DNA of 64,000 nt from Brachycybe producta. Its lineage: Eukaryota; Arthropoda; Diplopoda; Playtdesmida; Andrognathidae. The stretch covers positions 15,041,854 through 15,105,853 of the forward strand of contig JAUPFP010000001.1 in NCBI GenBank assembly GCA_036925085.1. The letters are read 5' to 3'. The translations under genes and the position numbers were made by a program. The first letter of the stretch is position 1. Each line of letters opens with the position of its first letter. Under the pieces are notes generated by a model, which did no database searches, was not told the DNA's origin, and saw only the letters and a list, made by a program, of their open reading frames with translations. Positions 31,928 to 44,406 of this stretch are shown piece after piece.

Positions 31928-32198
31928 CAGGGAGGTCATTTGGGGGTGCAAGGGGGGCATTTGCCCCCCTCCCCGAAAAACAATTGTGTTATTACAATCA
32001 GTATATACACATGTTATAACTAGAGTTTGTGCATATTTTTTTCAAATTTCTTGCAAATATAAATAAATCCATCAAAACCTAATTTATATTAAATGGCAAT
32101 ATGCACACGTCTTGCACAACTGGCCTGCATATATACAAAAATTAGCAAGTCGGTCAAGTTTTGCCCCCCCCCTGGAAAAAACTGAAATGACGGCCCTG
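31928..32198. mobile_element. hAT-type MITE 2 (271 bp)
   Basis: Flanked by the 8-bp duplication GTCACTGG (31920-31927 and 32199-32206). Terminal inverted repeats as in MITE 1; a G/C-run-rich interior with GGGGGGCATTTGCCCCCC near the left end. Non-autonomous; no transposase in the window. Confidence 0.9.
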
Positions 32199-32206
32199 GT
32201 CACTGG

Positions 32207-33977
32207 GTACCAAAAGTACCGAGTGGCCCAGAAGCCAAAGAAAATACAGGGTGACGCTAACTTAAACCCCCCAAAAAAACGATAGGGCTAAAACAGAAAT
32301 AAGGCAGTGGCCCAAACGTCTCAATATCATTATATAAACTTTTACCTATTTATTAATAGTTGTAACTTTTTTTTCACAAGTGTGTTTCACAATATGATGA
32401 AACACCTGTACTTGCAAGACTTGTTACAGGTACCTGTAACTGTGAAATTGTGACTTATAACTCTTATGAAATGAATCCCAGATGTCATACAAATGAAATA
32501 TGAAATACTACTACGTATATAAAATGTATCATCTGAAGGTGCTATTGTGCACAAATTATACAATAAACATGACTACATTTCATGCATAGTATTTATTTAA
32601 AATGAAACAATAGCTCAAATATGTGATAGGCCTTTATGATGTACGTACATGTATTTTAAACAATGAATATCATATTACAAGTTAAAGAATATCTCATAAA
32701 TAATAAATAAGTGTAGCTAAAGAAACCTAAAAATGCTTTCAAATCATTTTATTTTATGCAATATATCAGTTGCTGAAAAGTCGCTATCATTATAAGAAAT
32801 ATCTTTCGGACAAGAAAATTTTTCTTCTGGTAAGTATCAATATAACAAGAAATTGATATAAATTCAGAATGATTATTTAAAAAAAAGATATTGCGGGGCT
32901 TAAACGTCAAAAAGGATAAGTGAGATTTAAAAAAATTGGAGATAATTAGTACCACATTTTGTGAAAGAGATGATAAAAATTTAGCTGGGAAGAGAAAAAA
33001 ATGAAAAAAGCTCATCATTCCTGCCAAAACATGGAACTATAACATAAATATTTATGGAAGTCTCTTTCATAAATTATTTATTTTGTTCTCGTGCTCCCAG
33101 ATTTCTCGCCTGCTTGGTTATTAATTATTATGTTCTATATACTTAGGAGGTCTCGTCCCTCAATCACGGTTTTGAGAAAATTTCTATTTTTCGAGCAAAC
33201 CTTTTTCTGCAGAAACATTACGAAAAAATTCAAAGTATTTCAGAAACTAGAATAATTGGCGAAAGTAGTTTTTAAAGGAAAATCCATAAACATTCATTTT
33301 TTTAAGATATCGCCACATAAAAACTTTTAAAATAATATTTTATTATTCTATTTTAGCAAATAATTTTTTTTTTAAATGTAGTTTATATAAAAAAAAGCTT
33401 GATTGAGAAATTTTCCAAAAAACATCTATGAAGCGTAGCATTCGTCATTATAGTGGCGCCGTAAGGAAAAAAAAAAGCCAAATGAATATGTGTAAAACTG
33501 CCTGTATCTAAAATTAAACTCAATTTACTGAGAACGTTACATTTGTCACTTATAACTCGCATAAGCTCGCATTTTGTAAATCACGTAACTTTTCAGATAT
33601 TAAAAATTATGTTTAAACAACTTATTTTTATGGTTTTCATCTATTCTAGTTGTCATCATGATTAACAATGGTTGTATTGTCCTCTCAGTCTCATCCATTT
33701 TAGGTAAGTTGGTAATAGGTCTATATATAATGTTTTTACATTTATACTCATTATTATTAGCTCACATATTATTAGCATCATATTATTAGCTTGTAAAAGA
33801 TTGTAAAAAAGAATGTTTCCCCCTTTTCATTTTATTTTGACATTCCTTTTCAAAGAGAAAAGTATCTCCCCTTCCATTTGTTTCACGCATGGAGGATCAG
33901 AGGCGGATACCGCCATTGTTTGGAAAATTGGAGAGACTGCACCGCTCACTGTGCTGCACCGTTCACTACCACATATA
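32207..33977. other. AT-rich DNA without recognised features
   Basis: Very AT-rich with A and T runs. Small open frames here have low-complexity Phe/Leu/Lys/Ile composition and no motifs. Nothing else was seen. Confidence 0.5.
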
Positions 33978-33979
33978 TA

Positions 33980-34650
33980 CAGTGCGTTTCATATATATAG
34001 ACGCATCCCAGAAATTGGTTATAACTCGAGTTATAGTTGATGGATTCACCTGAAATTTTCAACATAAAGAGATCATCTTATATTCTAAACTTTCTGCTAG
34101 GAGAAATTTTTTTGTTAAAAAGGTAAAAATTAAAAAAAATGAAACACTGAAAATGACCGTTTCATAATTATAGACGCACTAATGAACTTTTCACTTTTAT
34201 TAATTATTGTGACAAAGTAACATGCTGGATCATTAAAATTACTAAGGTATACGACTGTTCTGATGTTTTAAAACTTAAAATATTCTTTTCTACAGACTTT
34301 AAACAATATTTATAAGCAAATTTGTCGAAATTCTACCCCAATACAGCTAAAATGGGACTTTTCAACTTTACTATTGTAGTATAATCATAGAAATCTGCTT
34401 AATCATCAATGTATGATGATGTCCCAAACGTTTTCTGTAGGTTTTAAGTCTGGGGGACGCTGGTCATTCGATAGTGGTAGTATTTTGGTTTCGTAACAAT
34501 TCATTCCTTAGATTACTAAAGCGAATTGGTGCATTTTTATGCACGAATACTAAGCTAACGCTAGGAAATCGACTTTGGCAGGTCAGTAAACACTCTCATA
34601 ACATTGTCTGATAATAAACATTATTTTTTGGTTGGTTCAAAGGTGCTAAA
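33980..34650 (-). mobile_element. Tc1-like DNA transposon relic, copy 1
   Basis: The left end CAGTGCGTTTCATATATATAG follows a TA (33978-33979). The minus strand near 34.42-34.46 kb reads PDLKPTENVWDI, the region of the third catalytic acidic residue of Tc1/mariner transposases, followed soon by a stop. The right end is not clear. About 600 bp align with copy 2 at 63399-64000. Only the C-terminal part of a transposase with several disruptions remains. Confidence 0.75.
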
Positions 34651-35990
34651 CACTTCACATATTGTTAGGCTCTGCAATTAGTTCCAGGGTCCTGGTCTCT
34701 TGGTCCAGGGGGAATGAGTTGATTTATGCTGGGGTCGTCACTATTATGGAGTGCGACGACAACAGGGTAATCAGGCGTTTTCAGAACAACAGCGGTCCAG
34801 ATGACATCTCGTCAGGGCCGGGGTCGCTCACTGGAGATTTCTCTCCGGCTTCCAAAAATTCTGAGGTATCGGAAAGTATGTCGTCCCCAGCATCTGGAAA
34901 AAGAAACCAGACCATTATTCAGGAACCGCATCTGGTGCTCCTGTTCTTCTTCCGGCATCCTCTTCGATGGAGATGGTGAATTAGGTTTGTTGGCGGTTTT
35001 AGGGATCGCTCCCTTTGAAGACGCTTCTACGGGATGTCCAGGATGACCTCGGCATCCACGAAACAGCTCATCACGTTGAGCTCTGCGGCGTGTAGCAGAT
35101 CTCTGACCTTTCGGTCGTCTTGCTTCTGGATGAAATTTGTCGTCCCTACGACATTCGGTGGTGAATGGCTGTCAAAATGGCCTTCTCTTTTTTATTTCCT
35201 TCCCTAACGACAGTTACTGTCAATCGGGGCCTAAAAAGAATAACGGGCGGTAAAGGGAAGATGATACTTTTCTGGGTGGTGATGCAACCGAAATCGGTCC
35301 CGGTGGCCCCAGCTGCTTCTTCAGTTCTGGACGATATTATCTGACAGTTGGCTCGTCGACGGTAGCCCAGCTGTTGGCTGGAGAGACGTCATGGGCTGGC
35401 TTCTTTGGTTTTGGCAAGGCAGCACCGACTTCAGGGACCTTGATAGGTTGTTGTCCCCTTTTTATACACTCTTCGTTCTGGCGGGCTATCCACTTTTTCA
35501 TTGGTGCGGCCTCGGCGATTCGAGGAGTACAATTCAGCTGGTACTCCTCCTTCAGCATCACTGCCGGGCGGCGTGTCAATCTCTTCTGAAGGTGCGGGCA
35601 CTGCAGTGTCAGGTCCCGGGCTGCCCTATATAGATGTCCAGCTCTGGATTGCCTAATTGAATAGGCGGAGATCTCATTAACGGAACAAACCTCTCTACTA
35701 AGTCATCTTCTGATTCGAGGCTCCGAGTCATTCCTGTCTTTGGTGGACGTTGAAGCATTGTTGCCTGAAGGCTTTTCAGTCGCGATGGCCCTCTCCAAAT
35801 AGGGCTGTGAAGTGGAACGAATCCTCACTATTTGCTGATTTTCCTACAAATGAGCGTGGCATCTTCTTGAAATTAAACTTTTTAGAACTTGTCAATTTGA
35901 AAAATCGTGAAACTTTCTTTTGGCATCGTAAATTCGAAAGTGGCGTCCAAAATGGCGGATGCTTCCCCACATGGTTCTATGGGGTTGGCA
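34651..35990 (-). other. Unassigned GC-richer block with minus-strand open frames
   Basis: Left of relic C the composition rises sharply. On the minus strand a TATA-like CTATATAGGG (about 35.63 kb) precedes an 80-codon frame (35337-35579; MLKEEYQLNC..MKKWIARQNEE, basic/Pro-rich end), followed by broken Arg/Lys/Pro-rich coding-like sequence to about 34.66 kb. It may be a decayed retroelement leader and gag, perhaps related to C, or a decayed host gene. No motif decides. Confidence 0.35.
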
Positions 35991-36005
35991 AATTTTAGTT
36001 CTGTT

Positions 36006-38875
36006 TCAAAAGAGGTGGAGCCATTGACATCCGGGTTGTCTTTTTTTCTTCTCACAATGTCTCCCACCAGGCGGCACTGCGTAAGCGGCAATTCGAATTT
36101 CCGCATCGTCTGGTGTCTCTTTTTGATTTTCTGGGCCTAATTTTGCCCATCTCGGTGGTAAATTTGCACTTGCATAATTTTTCTTTTCTCCACCACGTGT
36201 TTGCACACGGGAATCCAATTGAACTGGTTCTTTATGATGAGTGTTCTTCGGTCTCCTGTGTTTTCTCTTAAGTTGTTCCAGTGGTATCTCTGGAATTTTT
36301 TCTTTTTCAGAAGTATCTTGATAAGGTTCTTGGCTGACATCAGGGAGAACTTCTTCACGCTGGACTTCTGGAGTATTCTCAACAGGTAAGTCGTCGTCTG
36401 CTTCGATACCATTTTTATCAATGTTGGACTCTTCCTTGGTGCTGGCAGCTTCTTCGATGTCATCAGGTAGGTTCGTTTGATGAGCCCTCATGTCATTGGC
36501 CTCAAAGTAGGGTCTCATTTTCTGAACATTGACGGTGTCTCTCATAGTCAGACCAGATCGAGTAACGTACTCGATCTTGTACACTAAGTTGGTTAGTTTC
36601 TTCGTGACAAGACAGTGTTCTTCATATGGCCAGATCAACTTCTGATTCTGAGCCATTCCTGGCTTTGGCACACGATCTCTGATTAACACTTTCTGACCCG
36701 ACTTGTAATCCGGAATCATACGATGCTTTTGATCATAATTTCTCTTTTGCATCTCTTGGGCAGCTTCTATATGCATTTTAGCAGCATCCAACACTGGATC
36801 GGACTGTTCTGCTTCGTTTGTTATGGGCGGTGGCACGATAGGAGCACGTGGTATCATGTTGTCCAACTTGGTCCTGGGCTCGCACCCGAACATCAATCGA
36901 TATCGTGAGAATTTTGTAGTTACGTTCTACAAGATTGTAGGCCATAACTGTGTCACGTAACTTTTTTTTCCAATCAGCCTGTTGCTGAAGGACATCCAAG
37001 TGACGTTTCACCACCTCCATTACGTTCGATTTGTTTTCTGCCAACCCATCAGCTTGAGGATGATAGGCTGTAGTCGCGGCATGCTGGATTGCATAAGACT
37101 TGAAGAATGCTTGAGTTTCATTACTCAAAAATTGGGGTCCTTGATCAGTGATGATCTTCTGAGGAACTCGAAATTCGTTAACAATCTTATCCTTGATGAA
37201 GGCAATTGCTGCCTGAGCAGTTGCTCTTGCTACTGCTTTGGTGATACAATACTTTGTAGCATAGTCCACTGCTATCAGAATATACTTGACTCCTCCAATT
37301 GACTTCGAAAAAGGACCAACATAGTCCATTCCCCAAGACTGTCAGATTTCCCACAATGATTGGTTGAAGCATTCCAGGTACTTTTTGGTGCGACAGTTTC
37401 GTTTGTTGATAGATGTGGCATGACCTGACATAGTCGGCGACATCTGCTTTCATCGTTTTCCTATAGAATCGCTTCTCGATTCTCTTCATTGTTTTGGTGA
37501 ATCCGAAATGTCCGGCCTCAGGCACATCGTGGAGCATTTTGAGAATTCCAATTCTGAGTAGTCGGGCACAGTACACTTTAGTACTGGCACGGTCTCTTCA
37601 TACTTGATTTGGTATAAAATGCCATCCACTATCGCAAATTTCTTGTGATAGGGTTGCAGTCGATCTTGCTGGAGTGTTTCTTTGATGAGTAGAAGTCCTT
37701 CATGAAGGGATTGCTCCCGTTCCCACTGGAAATTGTTGTAGACAGTAAAGATGTGAAGGTCCTTGAGAGCTTCCATCTCTCCATTCTTCTGCTTTCAACT
37801 GGCAGGAACGTTGCTCTTAACGTGAGATACAGTCGGCATCTACATGCATTTTACCTTTCTTATGAACTGCTTCGTAATCATACGGCTGTAGTTTCATCTG
37901 CCATTTACCCAATCGGCCATCGAGGTTCTGAGCTGTTTTTAAATAGCACAGGGCCTTGTGATCGGTAAATACTTCAAATTTTCTGTTGAAATCATATGTG
38001 CGTGCCTTTTTGATGCCATAGACAATGGCAAGACACTCTTTTTCAGTCGTTCCATAGTTTTATTCTGCCCCTGGAGTTTTTGGCTGTAGTATCCTAGAAC
38101 TCTAGGTTTCCTCTCATTTTTTGCATATTGATAGATGATGACGCCAATTTGGTAGTCACAAGCATCTGTATGCAAGGCAATTTCTGCCTCCGGATCATAC
38201 AAAGTTAGAATTGGAGCAGAGCAAAGAGCCTTCTTCAGACTGTTAAAAGCGACCTCGCAGTCATCAGTCCATTGGAAGTCCAGGTCCTTGTTGATGAGGG
38301 CTTGCATCAGGCTGGCGATCTTGGAGTAGTTTTCCATGAAACGGTTGTGATAGCCGGTCATCCCAATGAAGCTTCTGATGTCTGTCACGTTTCTTCGCGA
38401 AGATAACAATGTCTTCTAAGTAGACCAGCCAGTAACAAATCAAGAGTGTGCTGCATTGTTGCAGGTGCATTCATCAACCCAAACGGCATTCTGTTGAATT
38501 CGTAGAGGCCATTTGTGCATACGAAAGCCGTTTTCTCCCTATCGCTTTATTCCACCGGAAATTGCCAATAATCTGATATCAAATCTAGGCATCATCGATC
38601 CGTGGTAGCGGATATTGGCCGGGTTTGGTCTGAGCATTAAGCTTACGATAATCTATGCAAAATCGAAGTTGCCCATTCTTTTTCTTGACAATCACCACCG
38701 GACTTCCGTACGGACTTTTGGATGGGCTTACAATGCGGGCATCCAAAATATCACGTAGTGTCGATTTCATGATCTCCCTCTGAGCAGGTGAAGTACGCCG
38801 GAGCGGTTCTCGAACCAGCGATTTTTCACCCGTGTCAATAACATGTTTTGTTAGATTTGTCTCTTTCAAGTCAGA
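36006..38875 (-). pseudogene. pol: Relic C pol: RT, RNase H, integrase
   Basis: From right to left: RT with [20 protein letters not shown] (about 38.6-38.7 kb), the connection/RNase H region with LHTDACDYQIGV (about 38.15 kb), integrase zinc-binding region (about 37.2-37.5 kb), the catalytic core with MDYVGPFSKSIGG, ITDQGPQFLSN and AYHPQADGLAENK (about 37.0-37.33 kb) and a C-terminal domain with GQKVLIRDR and NLVYKIEYVT, ending in a Glu/Pro/Lys-rich tail. The order proves Ty3/gypsy. Heavily broken. Confidence 0.85.
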
Positions 38876-40474
38876 GGTCTTGAAGGCAAAAATATCTCTA
38901 AATTCTCCGAGAAGCTTTCAAGTCGCCATTTGTTCCTCTCTAGGATGATTCGGATTGACATTAAGAGTGTCCTGAAATTCGAAAAAGTTTTTAGCGGTGA
39001 TTTTGTCACTCTGAGCTTCGATTTTGTAGATCAAGGAGCCCACAGGCACATCGAGAGCGGTGGTTATGTCCTCGATCTCTGCGATCGTCTCTCTGGCTCC
39101 GAGGTGAATAACCTCTCCAGACGAGTTGAAGATTTGGACTTGAAGGGTAGATTTTCCTCTTCCTTCAACGATCCCAGGAGAAACTTTGATACCTCTCTAC
39201 TGGAACGTGCATTTGCACGAGTTGATTAACTGTAGACTACCTTCTTGTAGGTCTTCAGGAGCATTGGCCTCGACAATTGCAACTTTCTTGTTATCCAGCC
39301 CGAGATTCTGGACCAGGCAAAGTTTGGCTGGCCCCTTATTCAGGAGTTTCTCTTGAAGAATCTCTTCCTGGTTGTTCTTTGTTTCTTTTGAAGAGTGTCT
39401 GGCAACAGTTCCTCTACAAAATAAATTTTCTTTTTGTTCATGTTCAGACGAAGGTTGAGATCTTTACCAAGGTCGTTCCCCAGCAAAGCCTAACACCATC
39501 CTTTGATGACAATAAGCTTTCCTCTGACAAGTTTCTCGGCAACTTGAATCGGTACGATAACTTTTCCCATGATATTTAATGGATTACCTCTGGTGCCAGT
39601 CAAATTTGGTGGGAAAGGTAGAGGATCCATCATGGTACTCATACTAACTCACGACCTCCAAAGTTCACATAAACTTTGGGTGCAATCTGCTTAAGTTGGT
39701 CTTGGACCTGAAGTTCACGAGGCGTGACTGTCTCAGTCAACTTTGTCCAAACATCATTGTACTGTTCTCGAACAATGCGGGTTTTGCAACCGATCAAGAA
39801 GACTAGACTCTTCGATTGAACCCTTAACAGGTGTAGCTACTCCCTCTTTCACTATTCCATGTTCTGTTTTAGTTTTCTGAACAGGTGTGGGTACTTCTTT
39901 TGTTTTCTCCACACACTGTCCCTGCTTAATAACAGGAGTAGCTACTTTCGTTTTCACTACACACTGTTCTGCTGTAGTCTTAACACTTGTCATTATTCCC
40001 ATTTTAGCCACAGCTTGTTTTGATTTGTTCTTAAGAAGAATAGCCTGTTTCGAGACTACTACTTGTTCTTCTTTGTTGGACATCTTGGCATCGTTCATTT
40101 TTGCAAACGATGTAGAGGCCCCCACTTTGCAGTGATTTCCGCTGGTTCCCTTCTTCATAGAAAGTACAGGTTTGGATCCCATCTCCAAAGTCTGCTTCAT
40201 GTCAGGGACAGTCCTTCAACTGTACCACAGCACAGTTATGCTTAGGAGTAGTCGATTCCTCTTCTTTGTCGGCATTTCGGCACGGGCTACCCAGATCTGG
40301 AGACATCTCTGCATTGTTAACCGCAGCCATCCCAATAGATTCTCTCGATATCTGGTCCTGTCGAACCTTTTCAGGTTTTGATGATTCCTCTTCTTTCGGG
40401 CTCTCTTCGACATCTTCTTTTCCGGGTGTCACTACTTTAGGTGCGAGTGGCGTCCTTAGTAGTTTAAAGCCTTC
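38876..40474 (-). pseudogene. Relic C protease/linker region
   Basis: Between the gag-like part and RT, the minus strand carries Lys/Thr/Glu/Pro-rich coding-like sequence (for example EEVATPVKG-type repeats with VEKTKEVPTPV, about 39.8-40.1 kb). A protease is expected here from the family's gene order, but no clear DTG motif was found. The right limit is the 4-bp duplication of element D. Confidence 0.5.
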
Positions 40475-40478
40475 TGGT

Positions 40479-40985
40479 TGTAACGTCCCGCCTGGACCGT
40501 TACAATGCGTAGAAAGTAGAAACACAAAACTTTTCTACTTACCAGTGACCAAGCTTTGACAACGGGGACGGGACCGCACCCGTAGCTGCCTCTCGCGGTT
40601 AACACCTTGGGCGGTGTCGGCACAGAGCTCCCTCGATGGTGAAACACGACCGTTTGACCAGCCCAAAAGCACTATATAAAACAAGGGCCAAATGGCCAAG
40701 GCACAAAACGGAAGACCCAAACGCTGGACAGTGGAGGTCTGCCTGACCTCCACCCACAGGTCTAGTCTCCTCAGCTGCCTACAACAAACTGCCCATATCC
40801 TGTGGCTGACCAGGCTACAGGAAACCTCCAGCAAACTCCACCTGGAGGGGACAGAGGTCACATCTGACCTCTCACCCATAGACTTTATGGTGAGAGGCCT
40901 GCTGGCACCAAAATGGCATCTGTCCCAACAGCCTACTGTAGCTGTCAGGCAGACCACCATAGGAATTCGTCTGCTCATTCAAAAA
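40479..40985 (-). repeat. Element D 3' LTR (shortened)
   Basis: Same terminal sequence on the + strand (TGTAACGTCCCGCC) as the 5' LTR at 47319, and homologous over most of its length to the matching parts of that copy. It is followed directly by the integrase part of pol. Confidence 0.85.
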
Positions 40986-40987
40986 AT

Positions 40988-43900
40988 TCATTCAAACTTA
41001 TTCATACGCTCTGTAAGCCCGTTAGCTTGCGGATGGTACGCCATCGTGAAGTGATGCACTATGTTGTAGCGCTCCCAGAACTTCATCAGGACTTTGCTGG
41101 AGAACTGGGACCCACGATCCGAGACAAGAGCTTTCGGCGTACCATACACCGAAAGGATCTCGTCTTTCAGGAATTTCACAACACAGGCGGCCGTGGCCCT
41201 TCGTACCGCCCTTGCCACACCGTACCGGGTGAAATAGTCAACCATGATAAGCACATAGGTGACTCCACCCACAGAGGCAGGAAACGGCCCAATGAAGCCC
41301 ATTCCCCAGGTAACAACTTGGTACTCCGGCACAATCGGTTGGAGAAATCCCTGACTTCGAGCGAACTGTTGCGCTCTTTGACATACCAAACACGACTTAA
41401 AGGCTTCCTTAAACAGAAAGCCCTGCACGACTTTGGAACTACCAGCACAGTTCTCAACAGATCCTGGATGGACCTGATGGCAAACAACAAGTCGTCTACC
41501 ACCACAAACTTGAACCTGAGGTTTGAGTTGGGGTCACGGAAGATTTTGCTCTTCACCTTGGAGCACCAGCCATCGGCTTCTTGCTCCTTGACCCAATCCA
41601 CCTCGGAACGGATATGGTAAATCACCTCACCTACGTTAGCTTCAACGTATTCAGGCAAGGAAAGGTCCACCACATCACAAACAGGATACCGACTCAAAGC
41701 ATCGACATCCACATGCAGTGTTCCCTTCCTGTACTGAACCTTAAACCGGTACTCTTGTAGTTGCATCTGCCAACGCCCCAACCTGCCTTGTAGGTTCTTG
41801 GCTGTCTGCAGATAGAAAAGAGCGTGGTGATCAGTTACGATCACAAACTCCCGGTTAAAGAGGTAAGGACGGAATTTACCCACGGCAAACATGACCGCCA
41901 AGCACTCCTGCTCGGTGACTGAATACCGTGTTTCCGCTTCTTTCATGAGCCGGCTTGCGCAGGCCAGAACCCGGGGGACACTGTCCTCCGGCAACTTCTG
42001 GTAGACTATGACTCCCAAGCCGTACCCACTAGCATCGGTATGTATCATTATCTCACCACAAGGATAGTACATTGTGAGTACCGGCACTTCGGTTAAAACG
42101 CCTTTAACCGAGCAAACGCTAGTTTGCACTGATCTGACCACTCGAAGGACGCATCCTTCTTCGTCAGATCATGCAAAGGCCTTGCCACCTTGGCGAAGTC
42201 CTTGATGAACCTCCGATAGTAACGGGCAAGTTCGAGAAAACTGCGGATGCCTGTCACCATCGTCGGGACATCAAACTCCTGGACTGCCCGTACGAGACCT
42301 GGGTCCGTAGCAACTCCCTCAGCACTCACTACGTGACCGAGATAATGAACCTTGTCAAAGCCAAAGAAACACTTCTTCGGCTGGAGTTTTAGCTCTGCCC
42401 CTCGTAACAGACCAAGGACAGTGGAAAGTCTCGAGAAACTGCTCGAAAGTGTTCCCAAAGACGATAATGTCGTCAGGTATTCCACACAAAAACGGAAGCC
42501 ACCATGGATAACCTTTACATCCAACATCTTCGCCTCCTCTTCTCTCTCGATTGCCCTGGCCGCTGGAGCGGTCCGACGCAATCCTTCTCGCACTGGAGGT
42601 TGCCCCCTGGTATCGATCGTATGTTCGACCAGAGAGGTTCCCCCAACTTTGTAAAGTCGAACGCGAAATGATCCCGGCGTTCCAGCAGGAACTCCCGAAG
42701 TTGTCTCGCCTCTTCAGGCTTCAGATTGGGGCCAATCTTAAGACACTCTTCGAGAGTAGAAGCCATCGTCACATTGAGGACCTGGTGTCCGTTTCCGGAT
42801 GCCCCTCTCAACTTTGACGAGGCCTCCCCTGGTCGAACTGTCGCCCTCTCAACTTAGACAGCTCTTTCAGTCCTACCCCAAGGGCAGCCTCCATAGCTTG
42901 AGCCGTGGCTACACTCTCTCCCATTTCCAGGGCAATGGGTGTTTCCCACGTTCTAGAGCAGATATCGTTCATGATAAGCCGGTTGGCTGCGGCGATACCC
43001 GCCACCGCCAACACACCAAGGCTTTCCGGTGTGGCTCCTCGAGATGCAGCTGGCCAGGGCCGGCATGCTTTACCAATGTCACTGATACAACATGTCGTAC
43101 GTGGGCTGGCAGCCAGACATTCTCCCTCAGACGCAGAGAACACACTTCTCCACGCCCGATAGAGGTTCTGGTCTCAGGCAGCTGAGGTGAAACAATGTTC
43201 ACCCACCCGTCAACCCTCTCGAGTGCAGGCGGAACCACCGGGAGTTGCCGTTCCTGAGGCAAAGCCTCTGGTTTCGGTGGTGGAATTGCTTCCACCTCCC
43301 CAGGTTCCCAAGCGCTCGATCGGTGAATGCAGCTTGGAGGGCGTCTGGATGTGCAGTCCAGACGTCCTCCCAGAAGTAGACCTTCCGGTGCACGATATCT
43401 ACCATCAAGCCAAAGCGTGAGGCGTGATCAACGCCCATAGCCCAACACCCAATGCCCATGGCTCCAACTTGATGGTTTGCTTGTGAATGGTCAATTCCAT
43501 GTTTGCGACCCCTACGACCTTGATGGAGTGCCTACCCATTCCAAAAAGGAATGCAGGAACCGCCAGTTCCTCGATAGGCAACTCCATCACTCGTGCCACC
43601 TCAATGCTTAAGACAGACACGTCGGCCCCGGTGTCTACGATCATCTCCAAGAGACGATTGCCTATCAACACCCACACTCTTGGTGAACCCACGTCATAGG
43701 CTCGGCTCTGAAGCTCAGGAATGGGAACCCGTGGGTTCCCACCATCAAACTTCTGCAACCCGTCCACCTTACCGTTCACACCGGATGGTAATCCCAGACA
43801 TGCAGAAGACTGGGACCCTGTCTTAGAAACCAGAGACTTCCCAGGCACAGCAAGAGGTATGGGTGCACCAACTCCTTTCGCCTGCTCGATGACAGCATGA

Positions 43901-44160
43901 TCCAGCACCTCACCACTAGGCATGTAGGGTGAGGGGGCAAACAAGCGATCCAGCTGACTGCACACGGCCTCCAATGTGGAGCATGGCGTTGGAAATACCC
44001 ACTGGGTAAGTTCCGGGTCTGCAGACCTCGCCAGAGGCACCCGTGCCTTCCACAGGACATCCACATACTTGGAGACCTCCCGGAGGTACGTCCCTCGTTC
44101 AGAACTCTGACCATTACAGGCACCTGAGTTTTGAAGCATAACCGGTTGCTCACCACTCAA
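40988..44160 (-). pseudogene. pol: Element D pol
   Basis: Read right to left: a pol start MLQNSGA (17 nt after the gag stop, as in A and B), protease with IVDTGADVSVLS (about 43.63 kb), part of RT (about 42.4-42.6 kb), RNase H with HTDASGYGLGVIVYQK (about 42.0 kb), and integrase with SDRGSQFSSK and AYHPQANGLTER (about 41.0-41.3 kb). Very similar to element A throughout. Broken in several places. Confidence 0.87.
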
Positions 44161-44349
44161 TTCGTTGGAGACTGGCGGCGGTTTAACAAAGATTTTTCTT
44201 TGTCATCCACGAGTCGGTAGTAGAACTGGCCCTCATGAATGGTGGCCAGGTACTTATGACCCTCCAGCCACACTGGCACTAAGCCAGACGTTGGCTGGAG
44301 CTTCTGGCTTTCACGAGGCATCACCCTGGCAACCTGCCCTTTTGCCGGA

Positions 44350-44395
44350 GCATTTGGGCAGTCCTTTTTCAGGTGAAAAAGGACTGCCCAAATGC
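44350..44395. repeat. Near-perfect palindrome, 22-bp arms, 2-nt spacer
   Basis: Arms 44350-44371 and 44374-44395 are exact reverse complements, spaced by GG. It lies in the nucleocapsid part of element D gag, close to the solo LTR insertion. Confidence 0.9.
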
Positions 44396-44406
44396 GCCCG
44401 TAACAA

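Noticed and set aside
32749-33027. 92-codon minus-strand frame
   Set aside because: Phe/Leu/Ile/Lys-rich translation of AT-rich DNA with no motif.
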